A DNA stretch of 64,000 nt, taken from assembly GCF_024741235.1 (NCBI RefSeq), contig NZ_JANSKA010000002.1, forward strand, positions 186,001-250,000, given 5' to 3'. Below the pieces are notes generated by a model, which was not told where the DNA came from, searched no databases, and saw nothing but the letters and a program-made list of their open reading frames with translations. The stretch's first letter is position 1. Every line of letters begins with the position of its first letter. Positions 43,459 to 51,233 of this stretch are shown piece by piece. The translations under genes were made by a program, and so were the position numbers. The stretch comes from Tractidigestivibacter montrealensis (lineage in GTDB: Bacteria; Actinomycetota; Coriobacteriia; Coriobacteriales; Atopobiaceae).

Positions 43459-44353
43459 CGACAACACCACGAAGGCCGAGACGACCGTCGGGGCAGCCCC
43501 CTCGACACCTCCCAAGCGCCACCGCCCGGTGCTCGTGCAGATGGAGACCCCAAACCTTGTCCCCGAGCGCGAGCTTGGCAAGATGCCCGTGCTCCAGGCA
43601 GAGCACCTCGGCATCGACTTTGGCGGCCTCACCGCCGTCGACGACTTCAACATCGCCATGGGCCGTACCGAGATCTCGGGCCTCATCGGCCCCAACGGCG
43701 CTGGCAAGACGACCATCTTCAACCTGCTCACCAACGTGTACAAGCCCACGCGCGGCACCATCCTGCTCGACGGCTACGACACGGCCGGCAAGAGCGTGGT
43801 CGAGGTCAACAAGATGGGCATTGCCCGTACGTTCCAGAACATCCGCCTCTTCAACAAGATGACGGTGGAGGAGAACGTCCTCGTAGGCTTTGGCAACTCC
43901 ATGTCGACGCACCTCCTCACGGACGTGTTCCGCCTCTCCAAGCACTGGAAGCAGGAGGCCGAGTTCCACGACAAGGCCATGGACCTTCTCGGCATCTTCA
44001 GCATGCAGGGTCTGGCACACGAGCGTGCCGGCAACCTCCCGTACGGTGCCCAGCGCCGCCTGGAGATTCTGCGCGCGCTTGCCACCAACCCCAAGGTCCT
44101 GCTCTTGGATGAGCCCGCGGCCGGCATGAACCCTGCCGAGACCGAGGAGCTCATGGAGAACATCGAGAAGATCCGCGACGACTTCCAGATTGCCATCCTG
44201 CTCATCGAGCACGACATGAACTTTGTCATGGGCATCTGCGAGGTCATCGGCGTCCTGGACTACGGGCGCATCATCGCTAAGGGCACGCCCGAGGAGATCC
44301 AGAACGACCCCAAGGTCATCGAGGCCTACCTCGGCAAGCAGGGGGTGAAGTAG
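43451..44353 (+). CDS. livG: Branched-chain amino-acid ABC transporter ATP-binding protein LivG
   Basis: ATPase of 300 residues. A disordered N-terminal extension of about 45 residues (Thr/Pro/Ala-rich) precedes the ABC domain. Walker A is GPNGAGKTT, the Q-loop region ARTFQNIRLF, a signature NLPYGAQRRLEI typical of LivG, and Walker B LLLDEPAAGMNP. ATG 43451 overlaps livM. livF starts immediately after the stop. The extension is longer than in E. coli LivG. Confidence 0.93.
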   Translation: MSSDNTTKAETTVGAAPSTPPKRHRPVLVQMETPNLVPERELGKMPVLQAEHLGIDFGGLTAVDDFNIAMGRTEISGLIGPNGAGKTTIFNLLTNVYKPTRGTILLDGYDTAGKSVVEVNKMGIARTFQNIRLFNKMTVEENVLVGFGNSMSTHLLTDVFRLSKHWKQEAEFHDKAMDLLGIFSMQGLAHERAGNLPYGAQRRLEILRALATNPKVLLLDEPAAGMNPAETEELMENIEKIRDDFQIAILLIEHDMNFVMGICEVIGVLDYGRIIAKGTPEEIQNDPKVIEAYLGKQGVK

Positions 44354-45061
44354 ATGGCCATGCTCTCCGTCAGCGACCTCGCCGTCTCGTACGGGGCCAT
44401 CAAGGCCGTCAAGGGCATCTCGTTCGACATCGACGAGGGCGAGATCGTGACCCTCATCGGTGCCAACGGCGCCGGCAAGTCGACCACGCTTAACACCATT
44501 GCCGGACTCATAAAGCCGGACACCGGCAGCATCAAGTTCAGCGGTGAGGAGCTTGTGGGCATCAAGCCGCACAAGATCGTCGAGCGCGGGCTTGCCCTGT
44601 GCCCCGAGGGACGTCGCGTCTTCACGCACATGACCGTCTCCGAGAACCTCGACATGGGCGGCTACACCCGTACCGACGCCGAGAATAAGGAGACCCTCGA
44701 GCTTGTCTACGAGCACTTCCCGCGTCTCAAGGAGCGCATGAACCAGGTTGCTGGCACGCTCTCCGGCGGCGAGCAGCAGATGCTCGCCATGGGTCGCGCC
44801 CTCATGAGCCGCCCCAAGCTCCTCATGCTCGACGAGCCCTCAATGGGCCTGGCACCCATTCTGGTGGACGAGATCTTCGACATCATCCAGGCGCTCAACA
44901 AGAACGGCACCACGATCCTTCTGGTCGAGCAGAACGCCAACATGGCGCTTAAGGTTGCCGCGCGCGGCTACGTGCTCGAGACCGGCAAGATCGTGAAGAC
45001 CGGCACCGGCGCCGAGCTCCTCGTGGATGACGACGTCCGCAAGGCCTACCTCGGCGGATGA
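44354..45061 (+). CDS. livF: Branched-chain amino-acid ABC transporter ATP-binding protein LivF
   Basis: Second ATPase, 235 residues. Walker A is GANGAGKST, the LivF-type text VERGLALCPEGRRVFTHMTV, signature LSGGEQQMLAMGRALM, Walker B LLMLDEPSMGLAP. ATG 44354 abuts the livG stop. The TGA stop at 45059-45061 lies in the 31-bp palindrome shared with asrC, in the same codon register (xxA TGA GAC). It completes a five-gene importer. Confidence 0.94.
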   Translation: MAMLSVSDLAVSYGAIKAVKGISFDIDEGEIVTLIGANGAGKSTTLNTIAGLIKPDTGSIKFSGEELVGIKPHKIVERGLALCPEGRRVFTHMTVSENLDMGGYTRTDAENKETLELVYEHFPRLKERMNQVAGTLSGGEQQMLAMGRALMSRPKLLMLDEPSMGLAPILVDEIFDIIQALNKNGTTILLVEQNANMALKVAARGYVLETGKIVKTGTGAELLVDDDVRKAYLGG

Positions 45062-45088
45062 GACAAAGGGACAGTCCCTTTGTCTCAT
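45058..45088. repeat. 31-bp perfect palindrome overlapping the livF stop codon (copy 2)
   Basis: Identical to 4507-4537: arms ATGAGACAAAGGGAC and complement, centre A, followed by T in both copies. It provides the livF stop codon. Confidence 0.95.
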
Positions 45089-45107
45089 TGCCCTGCAAGA
45101 CCGTGCT

Positions 45108-45145
45108 CTCCGGCGAGAAAATACATCGCCGGAGGGCTTGTTTTG
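45108..45145 (+). repeat. CCGGAG..GTTTTG intergenic element (copy 3, diverged)
   Basis: CTCCGGCGA and TCGCCGGAG form a perfect 9-bp stem (45110-45134), followed by GGCTTGTTTTG. Order and core resemble the copies near 28309 and 36984. Confidence 0.6.
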
Positions 45146-45163
45146 TTGCACGCGATGGCAAAT

Positions 45164-45200
45164 GCCCCTCTCCGGAGACAAATCGTCTCCGGAGAGGGGC
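45164..45200. terminator. Strong hairpin downstream of livF
   Basis: A perfect 16-bp stem, GCCCCTCTCCGGAGAC (45164-45179) with its complement at 45185-45200, loop AAATC. No U-run follows. Together with the palindrome at 45058 it probably closes the liv operon. A TACAAT at 45256-45261 may be the -10 of priA. Confidence 0.6.
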
Positions 45201-45325
45201 TTGTGTCGCAATCTGCGTTATAAGTCCTCCTCCGGCGACAATGGAGTTGAGGGGGTACAATCGGTTCCCGTTGGCGCCACCGTCCGTGGCGCGAGAGATT
45301 CGCAGCCAAAGGGGAGGGGGCATTC

Positions 45326-47629
45326 GTGCGCTTCGCGAGCGTCGCGCTTGACATACCCACGCGCTCCCTCGAGGGCACGTTCGACTACGCAGTCCCCGAG
45401 GCCATCGAGGACCAGGTAGCCGTTGGAGTTACGGTGCTCGTGCCCTTCTCGCACAGGAGCGCCGTGGGCTACGTGATGGCCACCTCGGACGAGCCGCCCG
45501 TAGACGTGGCGCCATCGCGCCTGCTCGCTGTGGTGCAGGTGCTTGCTCCCGCGGCGTTTGGCCCGCACTCCGCTGCCGTGGCGCGCTGGATCGCGCACGA
45601 GTACGCATGCCCGCTCGCAGACGCCGTGCGGCTCTTCCTTGCCCCTGGCCAGAAGGTCCGCGTTACCCGCGAGTCGCCTGACGCCCCGTGGGAGCTTGTC
45701 GCCGAGAAGGCCGTGCCCGCCGACGCCCGATGGGTCTCGCTCACACCGGGCGCCCGGGGCTTCGGGCCCGCGCGCAACGCCAGCAGACAGCGCGAGGTAC
45801 TGGAGGCGCTCTCTGCGGGGGCCATGCGCCTGGCTGAGCTCTCCGCTACCATCCCCGGCGCCTCGACGGCTGTGAGCGCCCTCGCAAAGCGCGGGGTGGT
45901 GACGGTCGAGACACGCCGGCAGATTCGTGGCGGCGAGAAAACCACGCTCTCCTCGGCGCAGGCCCCACGTCCTCAGCGCCTCACGCAAGGCCAGCTTGCA
46001 GCTGTCGCGGCTATCGACGAAGCCCGCTCCCGCGCGGCGGGAGACGTGGTCCTCGTGGACGGCGTCACCGGATCCGGCAAGACGGAGGTCTACCTCGAGG
46101 CCATCGAGCGCGCCCTTGCCGCGGGCAAGGGCGCCCTGGTCCTCGTGCCAGAGATCTCGCTCACGGCCCAGACCGTGGGTCGTTTTCGCTCGCGATTTGG
46201 CGACAACGTGGCCGTGCTCCACTCGCGTCTGTCGACGGGCGAGCGCTTCGACCAGTGGGATCTCGTGCGCCAGGGCGCCGTCCATGTGGTGGTGGGTGCG
46301 CGCTCCGCGCTCTTTGCGCCGCTCGCCAACGTTGGCCTCATCATCATCGACGAGGAGCACGAGTCCTCCTACAAGCAGGACTCGAGCCCACGCTATCACG
46401 CCCGCGAGGTCGCGGCGCGCATGGCGCAGGAGTGGGGCTGCGCGCTGGTGCTGGGCTCCGCCACGCCCTCGCTCGAGAGCCTTCGCCGCTGCGAGGTAGG
46501 CTCGTGGCGCGGTGCGCGCTGGACGCGCGTGGAGATGCCCGAGAGGCCCGGCGGCGCCGTGCTCCCCAAGGTCAGCATCGTTGACATGGCGTCGCAGTTC
46601 CGCGGTGGCTCGCGCTCGGTCTTCTCGGAGCCCCTGCGCCGTGCGCTCGAGGGCGTGGCCGAGAGGCGCGAGAAGGCCGTGCTGCTCCTGAACAGGCGCG
46701 GCTTCGCGAATTTCCTCATGTGCCGCGAGTGCGGGTGCGTGCCCGAGTGCCCGCACTGCTCGACGGCACTCACGTACCACGAGCGAACCCACTCGCTCGT
46801 GTGCCACACCTGCGGCCGCAGCTGGCCCGTGCGCGCCTACCCTGACCCCTCCACGCGCTGCCCCAACTGCGGCAGTCGCTACCTGGGCGCCTATGGCGTG
46901 GGAACCCAGCGCGTCGAGGACGAGCTTGTCATGCTCCTGCCAGAAGGCGTTGAGGTCATCCGCATGGACGCGGATACCACCCGCGCGAAGGGTGCCCACC
47001 AGCGTCTGCTCGAGCAATTCGACGCGGCGGAATGCGCGGTGCTTGTGGGCACGCAGATGATAGCCAAGGGCCTCGACTTCCCCGAGGTCACGCTCGTGGG
47101 CGTCATCAACGCGGACACCATGCTCAAGCTGCCGGACTTCCGCGCGGCGGAGAGGACCTACGACCTCCTCGAGCAGGTGGCGGGCCGGGCCGGCAGGGGA
47201 GGGCGTCCGGGCGAGGTAATTGTGCAGACCTACTGGGCCACGCACCCGGCCATGCAGGCGGTCCTCTCGCACCGGCGCGACGTCTTTCTCGCCCCCGAGC
47301 TGGCCGAGCGCAAGGAGGCCTCATACCCGCCGTTCTCGCGCCTCGCAAACGTCTTGGTGTGGGGCAAGGATGCCCGTGCCGTTTGGGATGCGTCTGCCAA
47401 GATGGCAGCCACCCTGCGCGAGAAGGTTGCTGGCCTTCCTGGCTGGGAGGTCTTGGGGCCTGCAGACTGCGTGAAGGCCCGTGTCAAGGACCGGACCCGT
47501 CGTCATGTGATGGTGAAGGCGCCCATCGACTCCGACCTTGGCGGTGTGGTCTCGGAATGCGCCGCAGGCATAGGGCGCGGTATGGGTATTAACATGGCAT
47601 TGGACATAGACGCCTACGACCTCATGTAG
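45326..47629 (+). CDS. priA: Primosomal protein N' (replication restart helicase PriA)
   Basis: DNA helicase that reloads the replisome at stalled forks. The 767-residue protein has an N-terminal 3'-DNA-binding domain, then Walker A VTGSGKTEVYLE and IIIDEEHESSYKQD. SATPSLES follows, and a zinc-binding region with CRECGCVPECPHCS, CHTCGRSWP and CPNCGSRYLG. The C-terminal half contains GTQMIAKGLDFP and QVAGRAGRGGRPG. GTG 45326 follows AAGGGGAGGGGG. It heads priA-def-fmt-rsmB. Confidence 0.95.
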   Translation: MRFASVALDIPTRSLEGTFDYAVPEAIEDQVAVGVTVLVPFSHRSAVGYVMATSDEPPVDVAPSRLLAVVQVLAPAAFGPHSAAVARWIAHEYACPLADAVRLFLAPGQKVRVTRESPDAPWELVAEKAVPADARWVSLTPGARGFGPARNASRQREVLEALSAGAMRLAELSATIPGASTAVSALAKRGVVTVETRRQIRGGEKTTLSSAQAPRPQRLTQGQLAAVAAIDEARSRAAGDVVLVDGVTGSGKTEVYLEAIERALAAGKGALVLVPEISLTAQTVGRFRSRFGDNVAVLHSRLSTGERFDQWDLVRQGAVHVVVGARSALFAPLANVGLIIIDEEHESSYKQDSSPRYHAREVAARMAQEWGCALVLGSATPSLESLRRCEVGSWRGARWTRVEMPERPGGAVLPKVSIVDMASQFRGGSRSVFSEPLRRALEGVAERREKAVLLLNRRGFANFLMCRECGCVPECPHCSTALTYHERTHSLVCHTCGRSWPVRAYPDPSTRCPNCGSRYLGAYGVGTQRVEDELVMLLPEGVEVIRMDADTTRAKGAHQRLLEQFDAAECAVLVGTQMIAKGLDFPEVTLVGVINADTMLKLPDFRAAERTYDLLEQVAGRAGRGGRPGEVIVQTYWATHPAMQAVLSHRRDVFLAPELAERKEASYPPFSRLANVLVWGKDARAVWDASAKMAATLREKVAGLPGWEVLGPADCVKARVKDRTRRHVMVKAPIDSDLGGVVSECAAGIGRGMGINMALDIDAYDLM

Positions 47630-47675
47630 GCAAGACGCAACCCGCGCGAGTTGTCGCGCTGCATTGGAGGATGCA

Positions 47676-48230
47676 ATGAACCCCCTGGACGAAATCGTTC
47701 TCTCGCCCGCACCCGTTCTCACCGAGGAGTGCGCGCCCGTCGAGAAGATCGACGACGAGATTCGCGCCCTTGCCAAGCGCATGTTGCGCGACATGTATGC
47801 CGCCGACGGCTGCGGTCTCGCCGCCCCGCAGGTGGGCGTTGCCAAGCAGGTCGTGGTCATTGACGTCGACTGGTCGGGCAAGGGCTCCAAGAAGAACCCC
47901 TACGTGCTCATCAACCCCAAGGTCATCACGGCGGACGGCCCCGAGCGCACCACGGGCGAGGGGTGCCTCTCGTTCCCCGGCATCACGGTCGAGGTCAAGC
48001 GTCCCAGCCACGTGGTTGTGCAGGCGCTCGACCTGGACGGCGACCTCTTGCAGTACGAGGCGGCGGACAACCTCCTTGCCGTGTGCCTACAGCACGAGAT
48101 CGACCACCTGCACGGCGTGACTATGATCGACCACCTCTCTCCTTCGGCGCGCGTGCGCGCGATGTCGGAGTACCAAGAGGCGCTCGATGCCGGCGCGCGC
48201 CCTGGCGACGTGGAGGTCGAGGAGGACTAG
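47676..48230 (+). CDS. def: Peptide deformylase
   Basis: Removes the formyl group from nascent proteins. The 184-residue metalloenzyme has all three motifs: GCGLAAPQVG, EGCLSFPG (metal Cys) and QHEIDHLHG (metal His pair, catalytic Glu). ATG 47676 follows TTGGAGG with 5-nt spacing. fmt starts 1 bp after its stop. Confidence 0.96.
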   Translation: MNPLDEIVLSPAPVLTEECAPVEKIDDEIRALAKRMLRDMYAADGCGLAAPQVGVAKQVVVIDVDWSGKGSKKNPYVLINPKVITADGPERTTGEGCLSFPGITVEVKRPSHVVVQALDLDGDLLQYEAADNLLAVCLQHEIDHLHGVTMIDHLSPSARVRAMSEYQEALDAGARPGDVEVEED

Positions 48231-48231
48231 C

Positions 48232-49158
48232 ATGCGCATCGTCTTCATGGGCACCCCCGAGTTTGCGGTGCCTTCGCTCAAGGCCGTTGCCGGTGCCTAC
48301 GACGTCACGCTCGTGGTGACGCGCCCCGATGCCGTGCGCTCGCGTGGCAAGAGGCTCGAGCCCTCGCCCGTGAAGGTATGCGCCCTCGAGCTGGGTCTTC
48401 CCGTGTTCGAGGCCAAGCGTATGGACGCCGCGGCAATCGACGCCGTGCGTTCCGCAGCGCCTGACCTCATCTGCGTTGTGGCGTTTGGATGCATACTGCC
48501 CGACGACCTTCTCGCCGTGGCGTCCCTGGGGGCCATCAATGTGCACGGCTCGCTGCTTCCACGCTGGCGTGGCGCGGCACCCATTCAGCGTGCAATCCTT
48601 GCCGGGGACGAGAAGACCGGCGTCTCCATCATGCGCGTGGCGCACGATCTTGACGCCGGCGCATGGTGCCGGCAGGTGGCTACGCCCATTGGCACCAAGT
48701 CGGCTGGCCAGCTCTTTGACGAGCTTGCGCAGGCGGGTGCGCCCGAGCTTGTCGCCGCGGCGGCACAGATTGCCAACGGCACCGTCATCTGGCACGAGCA
48801 GGACCCCACCAAGGTGACGCTTGCCGAGAAGGTCAAGAAGGATGAGATGCGCCTTGACCCGGCAGACACGTGCATGGCAAATGCGCTTCGCGTGCAGGCC
48901 TCGACCGACGCTGCGCCGGCGCGCTGCCAGGTGGCGGGCAAGGGCATGCGCGTCGTTCGCGCTGCGGTCGCAGATGCCAATGCCCCGCAGGTGGCGGCTG
49001 GTGCTGTTGCGCTTGCCCACGGTCGCGTGCTTCTCGGCTGTGCCAACGGGACGCTTGAGCTTCTCCGTGTGAAGCCCGACGGCAAGCGCGAGATGGACGC
49101 CTCCGCCTGGGCGCAGGGCCTTCACGGCGGCAACGGTGCCACCTGGGAGCGTGCCTAG
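48232..49158 (+). CDS. fmt: Methionyl-tRNA formyltransferase
   Basis: Formylates initiator Met-tRNA with 10-formyl-THF. The 308-residue protein begins MRIVFMGTPEFAVPSLKAV. It has the formyl-transfer region INVHGSLLPRWRGAAPIQ (Asn/His catalytic), TGVSIMRVAHDLDAGAW and a C-terminal OB-like domain. ATG 48232 follows AGGAGG within the end of def. Neighbours def and rsmB are its usual companions. Confidence 0.95.
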   Translation: MRIVFMGTPEFAVPSLKAVAGAYDVTLVVTRPDAVRSRGKRLEPSPVKVCALELGLPVFEAKRMDAAAIDAVRSAAPDLICVVAFGCILPDDLLAVASLGAINVHGSLLPRWRGAAPIQRAILAGDEKTGVSIMRVAHDLDAGAWCRQVATPIGTKSAGQLFDELAQAGAPELVAAAAQIANGTVIWHEQDPTKVTLAEKVKKDEMRLDPADTCMANALRVQASTDAAPARCQVAGKGMRVVRAAVADANAPQVAAGAVALAHGRVLLGCANGTLELLRVKPDGKREMDASAWAQGLHGGNGATWERA

Positions 49159-49161
49159 CGC

Positions 49162-50598
49162 ATGGCGACGCTCTCACCCGCCCGCATCGCAGCAGCGGAC
49201 GTCCTCTCTAACGTTCGGCGCAGGAATGCCCGTGCGCGTGACCTTCTGCGCACGTCCGCGCCGGTTGCGCGCCTTACGCCGGCGGACCGCGCGCTCGCAA
49301 CCCGGCTTGCCCTGGGGGGCGTTCGCACGTCTGGGACCGTCGACGCGCTTCTCGACGCCCACCTGCGCCGCGGCCACCTCGAGCCGCGCGTGAGAGACGC
49401 CCTGCGCATCTCGGCGTTCGAGCTCCTGTGGCTCGCGACGCCCGCGCACGTGGCTATAAGCCAGGGCGTCGAGCTGGTGCGGCGTGTCTCGCCCCACGGC
49501 ACCGGGCTTGCCAACGCGGTGCTGCACCGCGTGGCCGAGGAGGACCTCCCGGCGCTTGCCCGCGCGCGCGAGCGCGTGGAGCGTAGGAACTGTACCGCCT
49601 CCGGCATCGCGCTCGTTGCCGCGCTGCCGCAGTGGCTCGCAGACGAGCTCATGGTCTCGCTGGGCACCGACGGCGTATGCCGCATGGCGCTCTCGGCCTT
49701 GGACGCACCTGGCGTCTACGTGGCCGGCAACGCCTGTCTGCACAATGACGTCGAGGTCGAGCACCTGCTCTCTGCCGCGGGCCTCATGCCGTGCTCGACC
49801 AGCCTGCCGGGGTGCCTCTCGCTCTCTTCGGCAGCCGGCCTGGCGGCCTCTGGACTCGTGGATGTCGTTGACGTTGTCCCCGCCGACATGGCGGCGCAGG
49901 TCGTGGCGTGGCTTGCCTCGCCCGCGCCCGGCACTCGCATGCTCGAGGTGGGGCAGGGGAGGGGCACCAAGTCGCTCCTGCTCGAGTCCTGCGCGCTGCG
50001 CCGCGGAGGCCTCGCGCACCTTGCTGCGGTGGAGTCAGAGGCTTTCAAGGTTGCCGTCTCGCGCACCCGCATGGAGCGTGCCCGCCTGGGCAAGGCTGTG
50101 ACCTGCACCGCATTGGATGGACGACGCCTTGGCGAGAAGGGCCTCCCACCCGAGCTTTCCGGTAGCTTCGACTCCGCGTTCGTGGATGCCCCCTGCTCCG
50201 GCACGGGCACGCTCCGCCGTCACCCCGAGATCGCCTGGGCGCTCCAGGAACCCGCAATTCGTACCGCAGGCCAGTCGCTCCCCGCGCTCCAGCTGGAGCT
50301 TCTCAGGGCGGCCTCAACTCGCGTTGGAGCTGGCGGCACGCTTGCCTACGCCACGTGCTCAGAGCTGCGTCAGGAGAACGAGGGCGTTGTTTCGGCGTTT
50401 CTTGCGGGCCAGGAAGGGGCGGCCTTCTCGCTGGTGAGCCCCCGCTCGACGGCTGCCTTCGCGGCACTGCCGCCCCAGGCCCAGCGCCTGTTCACGGCCA
50501 TGATCGGCCCCGATGGCATGGTGCGCACTTCTCGCGTGGATACGCCCGAACTGCCCCTTGATGGTCACTTCCTTGCACTTCTCGTCCGTGAGGCATAA
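49162..50598 (+). CDS. rsmB: 16S rRNA (cytosine-967 C5) methyltransferase-like RsmB/NOP2 family
   Basis: A 478-residue protein with an N-terminal NusB-like RNA-binding domain and a C-terminal Rossmann-type m5C methyltransferase. Both key cysteines are present, FVDAPCSGTGTLRRHPE and AYATCSELRQEN. The SAM-binding loop is unusual: LEVGQGRGTKSLLL replaces the common DxxAAPGGKT pattern, so substrate use or activity may differ. ATG 49162 is 3 bp after fmt. It is the last gene of the unit. Confidence 0.88.
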   Translation: MATLSPARIAAADVLSNVRRRNARARDLLRTSAPVARLTPADRALATRLALGGVRTSGTVDALLDAHLRRGHLEPRVRDALRISAFELLWLATPAHVAISQGVELVRRVSPHGTGLANAVLHRVAEEDLPALARARERVERRNCTASGIALVAALPQWLADELMVSLGTDGVCRMALSALDAPGVYVAGNACLHNDVEVEHLLSAAGLMPCSTSLPGCLSLSSAAGLAASGLVDVVDVVPADMAAQVVAWLASPAPGTRMLEVGQGRGTKSLLLESCALRRGGLAHLAAVESEAFKVAVSRTRMERARLGKAVTCTALDGRRLGEKGLPPELSGSFDSAFVDAPCSGTGTLRRHPEIAWALQEPAIRTAGQSLPALQLELLRAASTRVGAGGTLAYATCSELRQENEGVVSAFLAGQEGAAFSLVSPRSTAAFAALPPQAQRLFTAMIGPDGMVRTSRVDTPELPLDGHFLALLVREA

Positions 50599-50601
50599 AT
50601 A

Positions 50602-50613
50602 GAACATTTGTTC
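50602..50613. promoter_or_regulatory. Candidate operator upstream of the MarR/ABC exporter promoter
   Basis: GAACA-TT-TGTTC, an exact inverted repeat, 20 bp before the -35 box of the downstream promoter. It could be a MarR-type binding site; unproven. Confidence 0.4.
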
Positions 50614-50633
50614 CGTAATCTTGCTCAAGGTAC

Positions 50634-50662
50634 TTGAATTATTTCTGGGCTGCGCTTAAGAT
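50634..50662 (+). promoter_or_regulatory. Promoter of the marR-ABC exporter operon
   Basis: TTGAAT (50634-50639) and TAAGAT (50657-50662) are spaced by 17 bp, 40 bp before the MarR start codon. Confidence 0.75.
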
Positions 50663-50702
50663 GGGCCCTCTATTGTCCGAAATCGTATCTTTTGGGGGCC
50701 AT

Positions 50703-51233
50703 ATGCCGGAGGAACAGCCGGGAAGCGCGGGCGCGCAGGCGCCGAGCATCCCCACGGTCCGCGACATGGACATCGTGTACCAGGAGGTCGAGCGCCTGTA
50801 CTACGAGATTTCGAAGGGCTGCGGCCTCTCGGAGACCGCGTATTGGATTCTCGTGGACATCGTGGTTGCCGGCGGCAGCTGCCCGCAGGGCTCTATTGCA
50901 ACCTGTCACTCCCTCTCGCGACAGACGGTGAGCTCGGCCATGCGGTCGCTTGTCGACCGTGGTCTCGTAACGCTCGAGCGTGACGAGAACAACCGCCGCA
51001 GCAAGATCGTGACCCTCACGCCAGAGGGACGGGCGTTCTGCGAGAGGGAGGTCACGCCTGCCCTCAAGGCGGAGCAGCGCGCCTTTGAGTCCCTCTCGCC
51101 TGAGGACAGAACGGCCCTCGTTGCGCTCATCCGCCGCTATGTGGTGGCAATCGACGTAGAAGCGCGCGCCCTGCATGTGGACGCGCCCATCGGGAAGGGG
51201 CCGTCTGTGCGTACCCAGGGAGGCGATGTCTGA
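50703..51233 (+). CDS. MarR-family transcriptional regulator
   Basis: A 176-residue winged-helix repressor-type protein. HTH region SLSRQTVSSAMRSLVDRGLVTLER and the wing DENNRRSKIVTLTPEGRAF are typical of MarR. ATG 50703 follows GGGGG; a TTG 69 bp upstream lies in the -35 box and is discarded. The stop overlaps the first ABC gene (TGATG), so the regulator and exporter are one unit and it probably represses the exporter in response to a drug-like ligand. The ligand is unknown. Confidence 0.9.
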   Translation: MPEEQPGSAGAQAPSIPTVRDMDIVYQEVERLYYEISKGCGLSETAYWILVDIVVAGGSCPQGSIATCHSLSRQTVSSAMRSLVDRGLVTLERDENNRRSKIVTLTPEGRAFCEREVTPALKAEQRAFESLSPEDRTALVALIRRYVVAIDVEARALHVDAPIGKGPSVRTQGGDV

